Source: Haematococcus lacustris (lineage: Eukaryota; Chlorophyta; Chlorophyceae; Chlamydomonadales; Haematococcaceae). Taken from it: a DNA stretch of 64,000 nucleotides. Made by a program: the position numbers and the translations under genes. The DNA is taken from contig JASKMD010000024.1 in the NCBI GenBank assembly GCA_030144725.1, forward strand, positions 5,927,897 to 5,991,896, in the 5' to 3' direction. Each line of letters begins with the position of its first letter. Position 1 is the first letter of the stretch. Positions 10,942 through 22,300 of the stretch are shown here, one piece after another. The notes under the pieces are model-generated. The model saw nothing but the letters and a program-made list of their open reading frames with translations. It did not search any database and was not told where the DNA came from.

Positions 10942-12855
10942 TTACATGTGCCGTGCTGCCTCAACCTTCTCCCTCAACTTCAGCAGGCACATGTCACGCA
11001 GCTCATTCTTTGACTTATTGGAAACCCCTCTGATGTTATTGTGCTTGCACCATGCTTTCAATAGGTCCTTGTTCAGTGTATCAAATCGAGGCATACCAGG
11101 GGTGTCCAAGAGCATGAGCCTGATACACTCCGCGTTCAAAGCAGCTTGCCCAGCAGCTTCCTTGTCTAGCAGCATGGGCATTGGCTCAAGAGGCATCAAA
11201 CCACGGCATTGTGCACCACACGGCTGAGGGGGGTTGCTCATGCGTGCACCACAAGCACATGCCGTCATCGACCACATGAGCTCACCCTGAGTGTCAGCGG
11301 GGAAATACATGCTGTGTTGTGCACGAGACCCTTGTACTGTACCCTTGAAGCTGTCAGCATCCTCATCTTGCTTGTAACACTCCTTCACCAACCCCTCATC
11401 CAACACCAAGCACTCCCTCCTCATCACTTTTGCCCTGTCCCGGTGGGCCTTGCAGGCACCAACTTGGGATGCAGGCTCTGTGTGCTTATTATTAAATGCA
11501 GCTGTCAGCTGGTGAGCCCTACACGTGGCCAAGCCAACATGATCTGCCATGACCATATCCCTCAGCTTGTGCTTCAAGACCCCACCCTCTGAGTCATGCC
11601 TACCCTTGAAGTGGGAGGTGGCACCATACGACCACCACATTGGCACAGCCAAGTTCAGTGCCATGCGACGGTGCTGTTGCAATGCTGGGGTACCCTTGAA
11701 CTGCCCAGCACAACCATCAGACCACATGAACAGCTCTTGCAAGTCCATTCCACTGTTGTGCTTCAGGTGGGCAATTACCTGGTACAATGCGGCCTGTGTG
11801 GCTGGTGCGCTCTGATCATTGCCATCTGTCAAGACATAGACCGTCTCTTCCCTGTAGGCACCACTGACAGTTTTAAAATACACACATGCCACAAGGATGC
11901 CCACAGTGTGTGGGCACCAGTGCTCTGATTGAATCTCTTGTGGCCGCTGCACACTGAAGCGTTCTGACCAGTCACAGGATATGACAACCCTGCCAGGGTG
12001 ACTGGTGTGTACAGTTGTCTGGTGCGCCCTAAATGTCTCAAGCTGGTGATGTGCTATATGGTGGTGCCAGATGTACTCTGGCAACTGCTGATTCAGCAAA
12101 GCCAATGCCTCATGCACATTGTGCTCAAGGTACACTAACTCTACCTTTTGTGGACCCTTCTCTTGCTGCTTGGGGGCATATTGTTTCAATAGCAACATGA
12201 TGGACCCATCCACACCCGGCTTTAGATGCAGTTGCTTGCTTTTGCACATTGAGCAAGACCGACGCATGCACTCTATGTGATGCACACCAGCGTCACATGG
12301 GCACATGCACATGGCACGTACAACACTGGCACTGAGAGTGGGGATCTGGGAGGTGGTGGTCTGGTGGCTGAATGCAGCTGCCCCGTGCTCAAACTCGTGA
12401 TTAGGATCTGAGAATGGTGAGTGGATGTCTTCATCACCGTCATCAATCAGTGGATGGTGCTGGAGCTGGGGCTGTGGCTGTGGCTGGGGGTGGGGCTCTG
12501 GGGGGTCTACAAGGCTAGGCAGTTGCAAGAGGCTCTTGTGTTTGGCCAGGGGTTTGAGGAGAAAGTTGATGTTGCAGCAAGTCCGGCACACGCACACCTG
12601 CCTTTGAGCCTCAGTAAGCTTCTTGACCCATCGAGGCTTCAGTTCCCTAAACAGACTCAGCGCCACTGGCCCCCGTGCTTCACGACAAGGAGTAAAGTTC
12701 TCGAAGTACTGCCGCCATATCTCCTCCTCTGAGCTGTCATAGTATCGCTTTGTCTCCGTGACAAGAGTCCTCTTCTGGCTCCTGTGCAAGCATATTATGC
12801 ATGACATGTTGTCACGTGCTGAGCAATTGTTCCTTCCCCATGCATCATACCCCAT
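10942..12855 (-). CDS. DDE-like transposase of the 4.26-kb transposon
   Basis: An intron-free 637-codon ORF. The start ATG lies in a 14-base tandem repeat (ATGGGGTATGATGC), so the exact start is uncertain. The N-terminal third has Cys clusters (CIIC; VCVCRTCC; CMCPCD; CMRRSCSMCKSK) that probably bind zinc. The catalytic-type blocks appear in order: VVISCDWSERF with EIQSEHW about ten residues later, MWSDGCAGQFKG, then ATSHFKGRHDSEGGVLK. From memory, the same order (DxSE, IQSxHW, SDGxxxQFK, ATSHxKGxxDxxGG) marks a family of uncharacterised transposon proteins common in metazoan genomes. Asp in blocks 1 and 2 and Asp/Glu in block 3 are candidate catalytic residues (inference). There is no internal stop or frameshift, so the protein may be functional. 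Confidence 0.85.
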   Translation of the reverse strand: MGYDAWGRNNCSARDNMSCIICLHRSQKRTLVTETKRYYDSSEEEIWRQYFENFTPCREARGPVALSLFRELKPRWVKKLTEAQRQVCVCRTCCNINFLLKPLAKHKSLLQLPSLVDPPEPHPQPQPQPQLQHHPLIDDGDEDIHSPFSDPNHEFEHGAAAFSHQTTTSQIPTLSASVVRAMCMCPCDAGVHHIECMRRSCSMCKSKQLHLKPGVDGSIMLLLKQYAPKQQEKGPQKVELVYLEHNVHEALALLNQQLPEYIWHHHIAHHQLETFRAHQTTVHTSHPGRVVISCDWSERFSVQRPQEIQSEHWCPHTVGILVACVYFKTVSGAYREETVYVLTDGNDQSAPATQAALYQVIAHLKHNSGMDLQELFMWSDGCAGQFKGTPALQQHRRMALNLAVPMWWSYGATSHFKGRHDSEGGVLKHKLRDMVMADHVGLATCRAHQLTAAFNNKHTEPASQVGACKAHRDRAKVMRRECLVLDEGLVKECYKQDEDADSFKGTVQGSRAQHSMYFPADTQGELMWSMTACACGARMSNPPQPCGAQCRGLMPLEPMPMLLDKEAAGQAALNAECIRLMLLDTPGMPRFDTLNKDLLKAWCKHNNIRGVSNKSKNELRDMCLLKLREKVEAARHM

Positions 12856-12973
12856 GCATCATACCCCATGCATCACACCCCATGCATTGATGCTTCCATG
12901 ATACCCCATGCATGCCAAGCTAAGCAACGCACCCCGCCACCATGCGCTCAGAGAACTGGCACAGGTCCTTCAT

Positions 12974-13710
12974 TCATGGAGATGGCTTAGTGTAGTCATG
13001 CCAGGCCTGGCGTACCCCATCAAACTGCGCCTGGCTGATCCCTGGGTTGCCGCGGTGGTCCAAGCGCTTAGTGAAGTACAACAGGCGACCGGTGGAGTCT
13101 GTTGCGAGTGTTGTAGCGTTCTCGCTAGCTGCTTGTGCAACAGCCGCTCTGTCCATACCGGAGGCTTCTGCAAACGCTGTGACACGACGCTGCTCCTTCA
13201 CCTCTGGGGGCACCAAGCGAGCTAGGTTAGCTTTTGCCTGCAAGTCAGACAGGCGCTGCCCTCCAGAGGAGGTGTGGCTGTCGGGGTGGGGATGGAGGAG
13301 GAGGATGTGGAGGGAGGCGGGAGAGGGGGGGGGAGGAGGCGGGGTGAGGTGGGGTGGGGAGGGAGGGAGGAGGTGGGGAGGGAGGAGGGGGGAGGAGGAT
13401 ATGGTTGCCGGGGTGGGGAGCGAGGAGGGGGTTGTTGCTTCTGGTGCATTCTGACGCAATCTCTATGCGCCAGGGGGGCAAGCCCTGCACGTTGGCATGC
13501 ATCTACCACGCAGCCCTTCAACACGCTAGCGTGGCCAAAGACAATCTGGTAGCGGCCGTGGCACGCATCCTCCCCTACTCTCTCAACCATCACAAAGCCA
13601 TTCTTATTCTTGGCTGGCGATGTGAGTTCACACACAGCACAACGCTTAGCGTTGGGCTCATTCCTTGCTGCTGGATTGCTCCCATAGGGGTGGTATCTTT
13701 TGGATGGCAT
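12974..13710 (-). CDS. Accessory zinc-finger ORF of the 4.26-kb transposon
   Basis: Lies upstream of the transposase on the same strand. Its first part (13710 to about 13430) reads MPSKRYHPYGS and then Cys/His residues in the pattern CAVCELT...HRDCVRMH, a possible zinc finger or DNA-binding module. The second part, in another frame, reads KANLARLVPPEVKEQRR through GVRQAWHDYTKPSP with a stop at 12974, and an acceptor-like ACTTGCAG precedes it at about 13240. Between them is a C-rich Pro/Ser stretch (13270-13440) in which no clear GT donor was found, so the join is by an unrecognised intron or a frameshift. Whether it is a separate protein or a 5' exon of the transposase is open; the stop at 12974 argues for a separate protein. 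Confidence 0.5.
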
Positions 13711-14589
13711 CCTGCATCAAAATACACATAACCATGTCAGGCCCACATAAGAGACATTACCTATCAAAAACAATGCATGAAAATCAGGTTGGGGACTGCT
13801 ATGTGCTTCCCTCAGCTGTTCATGCCTGTCATGCGTTGCGCAAGTGTTCACACGAACATTAAACTGACCTAGACAAGGTGAGGTAAACTACAACCTTACT
13901 CACCTGGAGCTCACTGTTTTCAAGAGCTGATTGCGTAGCTGCACTGCTGCTTGGAAGAGCCTTGGGCTGATATGGGATCGGTGCTGACCCTCAAAACAGC
14001 CGAGCACCTGTGGAGGTCAGCACATTTGGTTGCATGTGTTAGCATCGTATGCAACACGCATTAAGAAACAGCACCCCGTGCTTACTTGGGAAGTATACGC
14101 GAGTTGCCCAGTCCAACGGCAGCAAAGGCTGCTCGGCACGGAAATGCCTCCGGCCACCAATCCGCCTCTCCTGTTGCGACACGCATATAAACAGATGGAG
14201 AATGACATTGGGAAGCTAATCATTGTCGTCGAGACAATGCAGTACAATCGACAAAAGAGGGCCTAACCTGCTAGGGACACCGTTGTGAGATGTAGAGCCC
14301 AACGGTGAAAGAATTACATGCAACGGATTAAAGACGGTGTCAAAAAGTGAATTGCGGGGCCAATGGCGGGGGTGACCAGTAGTGTTACTAACTACAACTG
14401 AGAGTGGTACTGGTTTGGAGGACGTCAAACCCTCTTTACACTCGGGGTTCCCAGGTGGGTTAGTGTGGCGATCTGCCACATTATCCTCTTGACTACAGAC
14501 CCGGTCATATCACATCTTTAAGCCATCATATTCAGTCATATGACCAATTCCTCAGCAAGTCATATGACCGGTCGCGCCCTACCGCCCAC

Positions 14590-15203
14590 CCTGTGGCCTC
14601 TGACAGGTAACGCAACGCCGAGTGCAGCATCACTTTTACGTGCCCCCAGGGATGGAGGCCCGGCCATAATGAGTTAAAGTCATGGGGCTAACAAGGCCCC
14701 ATAGGGTTTGACACGGCGAGTAATTAAACAGCTTGAGTTAAGCCTTAGAACTCCATTTTGTCTTATTTACCTAATTTACGATGCGTTGGTCAAGTCAGCT
14801 AGGCAGCGCCACAAGCAACTTAAGCTCGATACCTCAAAGCAGCTGTAATAAAAACGTGAGTTGTATAAAGTATATCCAGAGCACGGATGCAACAAAGGAT
14901 GATCACGCACTGAGGTAATTACGATTATGTCAATCGCCTAGGCGTAGGCCTCTTCATGGGTCCTTATGGTTGTACTCGCATGAGACGCACTAGATGCTAT
15001 GTGTACGCACACAGTCATAGATGTTTCTGAACTAAAGTAAGCATGGATCGAGCCATGAACATGAACTCGCTTGGCGATGGTCTTCGCGAGCCCCGCGGGA
15101 CTGACCAGATAAGATACATTGTTATGCAGCCTATACCCCATCCGTGGCCTTCTCTGGCCCGCCATTTATACCTCGATAGCAAACCCTGAGACCTGCACGC
15201 GCG
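14590..15203. other. Intergenic region upstream of LST8
   Basis: No gene recognised. It must hold the LST8 promoter; no motif could be assigned. Confidence 0.5.
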
Positions 15204-18200
15204 ATGTCCTCAGTGGTGCTGGCAACAGCGGGCTACGACCACACAATCCGGTTTTGGGAGGCCACCAGCGGCGTTTGCTACAGGACGCTGCAGTACCCGG
15301 ACAGCCAGGTCAACAAGCTGGAGATCACCGCCGACAAGACGCAAATCGCTGCTGCTGGCAACTCGCAAATAAGAGTGTTCGATGTCAACTCGAACGACCC
15401 GCAGCCCGTCAACTGCTACGAGGGTCATAGCGGCAACGTGACTTCAGTGGGCTTTCAGAAAGACTCCAAATGGATGTATTCAGGTACCCCTTCCCGCACC
15501 CACCCAAGCACACAGACAGGGGCACACAACTGAGTTGGGCTTGCAGCAGGCGCCTGAAGGGGTCGATAGGGGGGCCATGCAGGTGCCCTTTGCACCCACA
15601 CACAAATGCTAGTGCACCACCCTAGTTTTGCCGCATCTTTGTACCAACATCGGCATTGCAGCATAGACCATGCCGACAGGGGTGGGGACGGCCAGTGAGG
15701 CAGGGGCCTCCTCCAAGCACTACACTTGGGCAGCCAGTGTGCCGCTACTGCCCCTACTGTGTGCTCACCCCACAAGAACGCTGCTGTGGACAGTGGTGAC
15801 GAGGCATAGCCCAGCGGATGGGCCCCAAGCTTGCATGAAGCACCAGCACAGGCACAAGCATGCTGCATGTGCGCCGGTGCTGTTCTTCTGTCTTGCATGC
15901 GTGAATCCAGCCCATACTGTTATCACTATCATCGCCGACTCCATGACCACCATCACCACCACCACCACCACTACCATCACACAGTACCCCCAACCAGTGT
16001 GTGCTTGAGCGCTGTGCTGTCCTCACCTCTGTCTCCGCACACTCTCAGCGATGAGGGCGTGGTTGAAGCGCCAGCATGACAGCATAGCCTGCAGCCGGCA
16101 GCCACCCAGCAGGTACCAGCTGGTGCCCCAAGGCGGCAGAGGGAGTGAGATTGAGAGTGACAGGAGCTGGGCATATGGCACGTGGGCTGAGGGAGTGGGA
16201 GGGACATGAGGTGGGGTGTGTGACCCTTGCATTTGGGTGAGATGAGATGAGAGAGCACCCTGGGCATGTGGCATGTGGGCAGGCATGTGGGCAAGAATGC
16301 AGGAAGGAGCGCCCCTGGTGTGCAGGCGGTGAGGACGGTACGGTGAAGGTGTGGGACTTGCGGGCTCAGGGCTGCCAGCGCACTTACGAGAGCAGGGCTG
16401 CCGTCAACACCGTGGTGCTGCACCCAAACCAGGGGGAGCTTATCTCAGGTCAGTGCTGCCTGCCTGCCTGCCTGCCTGCCCCCTGCCAGGGCCTCAGGGC
16501 CGCTGTCCTGCAGAGCAGCAGAGCAGCGGGGCTGGGAGGCAGCGGGGCTGGGGCTGGGTCACACTTGGTCACGGCAAGGAGGGTGTTGTGGCCCAGGGCC
16601 CAGGGGGAGCTGAGCCAGGGTGTGGCTAGGCTAGGCTGAGGGAGCGGCAGCACAGCTGGCCTAGTTGAGGAGCCTGGTTGGGGAGGCCAGGCAGGCAGGA
16701 GGGAGGTGCCTGGCAGGGGGCTGGGCAGCAGGGGCCCCTGGCAGACCCGTTGGAGCTGCCTGCATGCAAGGAACGTGGAGGCATACCCCAGGGGAACGGA
16801 CTGGAGCTGTTTGCAGTGGCAGGGACTCTGGGTGACAGCAATGCCTACCCCTGCCCCATCCCCTTCCCATCCATACCCTGCCGGATGAGCCAGGCTGGGT
16901 GGCAGCCACTTCATTCAAGCGATGTAAACCTGGGACGAGTGGTGCCAGCCCTGGCCCCAGCCCCATGACCCACCTTACCTCCTTGCTTTATGGTCGTGGG
17001 CCCGCTCCAGCAGTGCTGCCTGCCGGCCCGCCTGGCCGGGCTGCCTGCATGCCAGGAGCGCCAGGGCATGCATGCAAGGAGTGCGAGGACCTACCCCATG
17101 GGGCAATGGTGGTGGTGGCGGCTGCTAGACCCTGGGGAGGGGTGAAGGGTGCAGGGGCAGCGGCAGTGGAGAAGAGGCAGGGGCAGCGGCAGTGGAGAAG
17201 AGGCAGGGGCACGGTGGCTCCTGGCTGGGAAGTCAGCTGCCTGGGCACAGCAGAGCTCCCACCCAGGTCACTCAGGTCACACATGTGTTGGCCCCAGCGT
17301 CATTGGCCGGCTGCTGTTGAGCTGCTCTGACCTTGCCCTCTTGCCTCTCCACACCCTCCCCTCACCTCTCCCAGACCCCTGCCCCCTACCTCCATGACCC
17401 TCCCTGCCCCCTTGCCCCCCTGCCCCTGGCCCTGCCCCCCTCCCCTCCTGCCTCTGGCCCTGCCCCTGGCCCATGTGCCGCTGCCCCTGCCCTGCTGACC
17501 ATCTGCCGCCACCTCCCTGCAGGCGACCAGACTGGCCACATCCGGGTGTGGGACCTGACTGCCAGCGCCTGCAGCTGTGAGCTGGTGCCAGAGGTGGGGA
17601 CTGCCGTGCGCTCCCTGACTGTGGCCCTGGACGGCACCATGATCGTGGCGGCCAACAACCACGGCACCTGCTATGTGTGGCGCATGATGAGAGGTGGGGG
17701 CAGCTGGGGGCGTGGGGGTTGGGGAAGGCGGCAGGGAAGGGGAGCAGCAGGGAGTTGGCCAAGGGTTGGAAGAAGGCGAAGGGCAGGAGAGGGTGGGGGT
17801 GGACCCAGTCCGGTGCCAGTGCCTTCCAGCAAGGTCAGGGTCAGGGTCAAGGTCAGGGTTGGAAGGAGATGAAAATGGAGGGAGCAGCGGCAGGGGTGGA
17901 GGTCAGGGGCGAGGTCAGGCTCACAGCCATACAGTGGCGAGGAAGAAAAGGTGCTGGTGAGACAGGAGGGCAGGGGAGGAGGGCTGGGGCGGGCAGGGGC
18001 TGGGAGCACCATGCAGGCCAAAGCACACCACACCCAGAACGCCCAGTGTGCGTGAGACCTGGCAGTAAGCGAGCTGCCTGTAGGAGGTGGGGTGCTTGAT
18101 GCGCCCCTCTGAGGGTAGGGTGCTGTGAGGTAGCATGCGTCGCCTCGCTCCTGCACTGTCTTGACCTAGAAGAGTGACCTCAGCGCTTTTGCGTGGACTG

Positions 18201-18801
18201 CCCTGGCAGGTGGGTCACACAGCACACATTTCGAGCCCTTACACAAGCTGCGGGCGCACACCAACTTCATCCTCAAGGCCCTCATCTCCCCGGACTGCCA
18301 GCAGCTGGCAACCACCAGCGCGGACAAGACGGTGAAGCTGTGGAACCTGGACGGCTTCACGCTGGACCGCACGCTCGTGGGTCATACAAAGTGCGTCGGG
18401 CCAGCAGGGGTCGGGGCACACGGGGTATCGGCGCGCATGTCACACCCGGAGCCCGGAGCATGTCCCGGGCGTAAAGTGCGGCAGGTTGGCGAGTATTCGC
18501 TGCGACGTGTTAGGGCCCGGGATGATTTGCAACCTGGTACCTGCTTCGTTGCGGGCTAATCCCACTCCTGTGAGTGTGGTGCTGTGCTGTGTGGTTGTAT
18601 GAGTGCGGCCGCAGGTGGGTGTGGGACTGCGTGTTCAGCGTGGATGCGGCTTATTTAGTCACGGCATCGTCCGACAGTACCGCGCGACTGTGGGATCTAT
18701 CCAACGGCGACGCCATCCGCACCTACAGTGGCCATCAGCGAGCGACAGTGTGCTGCGCGCTGAACGATAGCGCGATCGATGGGCGCGATGTTGACGGGTG
18801 A
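15204..18801 (+). CDS. LST8: LST8, WD40 subunit of TOR complexes (5 exons, 313 aa)
   Basis: Beta-propeller protein that binds and stabilises the TOR kinase domain in the cytosol and at endomembranes. Exons: 15204-15483, 16326-16448, 17523-17693, 18210-18390, 18615-18801. All introns are GT-AG and phases agree, giving 942 nt, the usual LST8 length. Diagnostic stretches: [19 protein letters not shown] at the N-terminus, [14 protein letters not shown] across exons 1-2, HLP-type repeat [12 protein letters not shown] in exon 3, [16 protein letters not shown] in exon 4, and [19 protein letters not shown] in exon 5, matching the seven WD repeats. The start ATG (15204) gives the typical N-terminus. 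The gene converges on PEX2 with about 535 bases between the stop codons. Introns contain G-rich low-complexity sequence only. No defects seen. Confidence 0.95.
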
Positions 18802-19336
18802 CGACCGGAAGTTGAGGCGTGTTACTAGGGAGGGTGGCCTGTGGAGCTTGCTACTGCAAGGGCCTCCTCCATAGCATTCGCTGGGCAGAAGCTGGGGTTC
18901 TGTGCACTCCATGTTGTGCATCAGAGTCATGTTCATCAGCACCGACAGTTGCCGGGTCTATGCCCGTGTCAGTTGAGTGGTGGACACCGCTTACACTGCT
19001 TACATCGCCAGGCTGCTTGGCCGGCCGTGCATGCCCGTGTTTGTTTAGTTATGCAACTAGTGGGGAAGCCAGGATTTGACCAACTGCATGCACACAGATT
19101 GTGAGCACCTTGAGCGGGCCTGGTGTCGTGCGGGGAGTTGTCATGGGGATGCCCGCCTGCTGATTTTGATGCAGAGATAATTGCTGTCTACGTATGGATC
19201 ACAGCTGCCATTGGCAAAGATGAGCATATGTGCGTGTGTGCTTGGCTAAAATAGAGGGAGCATGAGAATGATGTAGCTTGCCTGCCCAGAGTATTTCTTT
19301 CTGGGCTGGCGAAGCTCGTGCGCATGTCCGGCAGAG
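18802..19336. other. Convergent intergenic region between LST8 and PEX2
   Basis: Holds the 3' ends of both genes. No further feature seen. Confidence 0.6.
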
Positions 19337-22300
19337 CTAGCATGCCCTGGTGGCGCCTGTTGAAGAGGTGAGAACTTGTGTCACTGCTGGAGGCCGCCAA
19401 CGCTCCATGGCGGCCACACGAACACCATCTAGAGGACACGCATAGTGCTTGTCTGCTGCACACCGCGATGACAGGCAGTAGTAGCAGAAGCAATCGCCGC
19501 AAGGCACAGCGAGCAACGGCAACAGCGGCTGAGCGGCGCCGCAGATGGGGCATGGACCGAGGGGCCGGGTGACCAGCTCTTTGCCTACGGCTGCGGTGTC
19601 AGGCCCTGCCTCCGACTCCGTTACTGCGACGTCGCCCCGTGCTGCCTGTTGGGATGGCGATGCCCTTCGATTGAGCAACACCCCCCGACTGCTGAGTAGC
19701 GCTCGAGGGTCGGGGAGCCGCGGCAACAGCCACCCCACAATTCCTCTCGCTCGTAATGCTTCCAGCAACGGCAGGGCGAACAAAAGAAGCTCCGACAGCT
19801 CCTGCCAGACCAGCTGTCGGTTCAAGTACTCGAAACTGATGACGCGAGTCATGATGGCCTGCTTGTACACCAAACGCGCCCGGACAATCCTTTCCAGCAC
19901 AGACCTGCAGCGAGCACGAACCACTTCGCTTGCTATTTCAAAGTGTATCTGCCATGCCGACCCCAACCAGCTTTTCGCTGTCCTAACCACAGCACGCAGG
20001 CAGGCCTGCAGCATTCTTCTGATGCCCCCATGTGTGAAATCCTACCCTCCAGCATGCACGTTGCTGCTGGTGGCAGCAATTACGCTCCTGCAGCAGCCCT
20101 GGCTGATTGAAAGGTGGGCAACATTTGTTTTACCCTCCACAGCGCACAGTGATGTCAACATCCATGTTATACCGTGGCATGGTGCAGTTCCGCAGCACTA
20201 CCACAACACCTTCCCCCTCCCAGCTTACCTGTACTTGCCGCCTGCGAGGAAGACCAGCAGGTTGAGCAGGGCCACCAGCCGGTACCCAGCCTCCACCTTC
20301 TGCATGCAGCCCCAGACCCCGCCCAGCCTGCCCCATGCCCTGCCCAACAGCGTGGCCCAGCCAGACCCAGGCAGCAGCCCCCAACCCACGAACCCTCCCC
20401 CTCCCCCTCCCCCTGCATGGACCTGCCACCCCTCCCGTCCTGCAGAGAGGGGGCGCTGCTGGGGCCACTGCAAGGGTGTGGGAGGGGGTGGCAGCGGGGG
20501 CTGTGGCAGCTGCGGGCCTGCAGCCAAGGAGGTGTGGCTGGTAGGAGGGGCGAGACGGCTGCCATCGGATGCAACAAGAGCATGGGACTCGGGCAGCTCA
20601 GTCAGGCGGGGTCCAGCCCCTGCTTCCCGCCCCCCTCCCCCTCTCTCCCCTGCTGCACCTCCTGCCACTGCTCCCCTTCCTGTGGCTAATTGCCCTGCTG
20701 CTGCTGCTCCTCCTGCTGCTGCTGCTGCTCCTGCCCCTACTGCTGCTGCTCCTGCTGCTGTGACCCCCTGCCTGCTTGGTGTTTGCCTGCGACTGGCACC
20801 CCTCCACACCGCCAGCAGGGCCATTGCAGCCCAGGCCCTTGCCGCCAGAGACCTGTTTGGCTCCCTCACCCCTGCCCCACCCACTGCCACCCCAGGGCCC
20901 ATGCCACCCCCAGAGCCCTCTGCTGCTGCAGCTGTGGCTGTCAGGTCGGTCACACCCTGCTCACCCAGCCCTCCCTGGCTGCCCCTGGCTAGCCCAACCA
21001 GCGTTGCCTCATCTGGCTCCCAAGTGTGGGCTGAGGTGTGAGAGAGGGGCGAGGGGATGCTGGCTGCAGCAGCGGGCGGATCAGATGCTGGCTGGGGTGT
21101 GTGGTAGAGGGGGGAGTCCTGGCTAGAGGGGCTAGTGGCTGCATCGTCGGGGTCAGCCCATGTGCGCCAGGCAGCTGCCGGGGGTTGGCCTGTACGTTGG
21201 CAGGTGGGCGAAACATTGTAGCACAACAATGCTGCAAGAGCATGGACAAAAGGAAGAAGAACTACGGAAAGAAAGGAGGTGGCAAGCAAAAGGGCCCACC
21301 ACTGGCAGGTGTGCAATAGTAGGAGGGGTGATGATGACTCAACTGGGAAGCAGGCCTGCAGGCTGCCAGGTACCTGTGACATCATAGCACAACAATGACC
21401 TGCTGCACGCAAGGGAGAAGTCTAGCAGCCCAGCGCTCACCCCAGCTGTCCCCTCCAGCGGCGTGAGCAGCGGCCCAGCGGCCCAACCTGGCCCACACCC
21501 ACGGCAGCAGCACCATGCCCAGCCCTAGGGCGGTGCGCTGCGCCACGCTCAGCCCTGGACCGCCCACCCCTGTCTTGCCTCCAAGACCTCCCAGAGCCTG
21601 CGCCACAGCCAGCAGCAGCCAATGCCATTGCCTCCGCAACAGAGGCTGATGCAGCACAAGGACCTACTGTGCGGGGGTAAGCAGGCAGGCAGGCAGGCAG
21701 GCCAAGGCAGGCAGGCAGGCCAAGGCAGACAGGTAGGCAGGCAAGACATGTTGTGTTGTGAAACTGCAAAGTGAGGCAGCAGCAGGCAGCAGCACATGCA
21801 GGGTCATCACACGATTGGCCAACAGGGCCACCAGTCATCCCCATTGACTCCCACCCACCTGCATGGCGTGCCCTGCCCACTCCCCTTGCGCCTGCCCCTG
21901 CCCTTGTGGGTGGGCCTTGCGCTCGTCCCTGTACCTCAGGTTGAGCAGCACGCTGCCCGGGGTGGCCTGGCCTCGCCACACTGACAGCCCAAACACCTGG
22001 AACCGCCAGGGCAAGGCAGGCAGGGTGGGGCAGGGTGTCCACCCCTAGTACCCTATAGGCACCCTAGAGGGAGCCTGGAGCCGCCAGTGGCAAGGCAGGG
22101 GCTAGCACAGCTGGAGGTCAGCAGGGGAGGGGAGGCATGGCTTAGGCAGGGTACGCTAAGTCAGCCACTGGTGATGTGGGTGTCAGGTGTGACCAGGGGC
22201 TGTGTCAGGTGTGACCAGGGGCTGTGATCAGGAGGGCAGCGTCAGGCCAAGGTGCAGGGGCAGGGGCAGGGAGATAGGGGCTGGGCGCAGCGCAGGGCAG

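Larger units (their letters stand above)
10325..14581. mobile_element. Complete 4257-bp TIR DNA transposon with 8-bp TSD
   Basis: The left end TAGGGCGCGCCCG at 10325 and the reverse complement of the right end, TAGGGCGCGACCG, agree at 12 of 13 positions. Perfect 8-bp repeats CCGCCCAC flank the element (10317-10324 and 14582-14589). Subterminal zones carry repeated ATATGA/TCATATGACC motifs on both sides. A perfect 26-bp inner inverted repeat (10499-10524 versus 14352-14377) marks inner boundaries. Inside are a 637-codon transposase ORF and a second zinc-finger ORF, both on the minus strand. A 374-bp deletion derivative of the same family lies at 29452-29825. Superfamily: 8-bp TSDs fit hAT, Novosib and KDZ-like groups, but the transposase is not a typical hAT protein; left open. 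Confidence 0.9.

Noticed and set aside
20225..21412. 395-codon minus-strand frame in the PEX2 locus as a separate protein
   Set aside because: Only its last 24 codons match PEX2 (exon 5); the rest is Ala/Gly/Pro low-complexity within a GT-AG intron.
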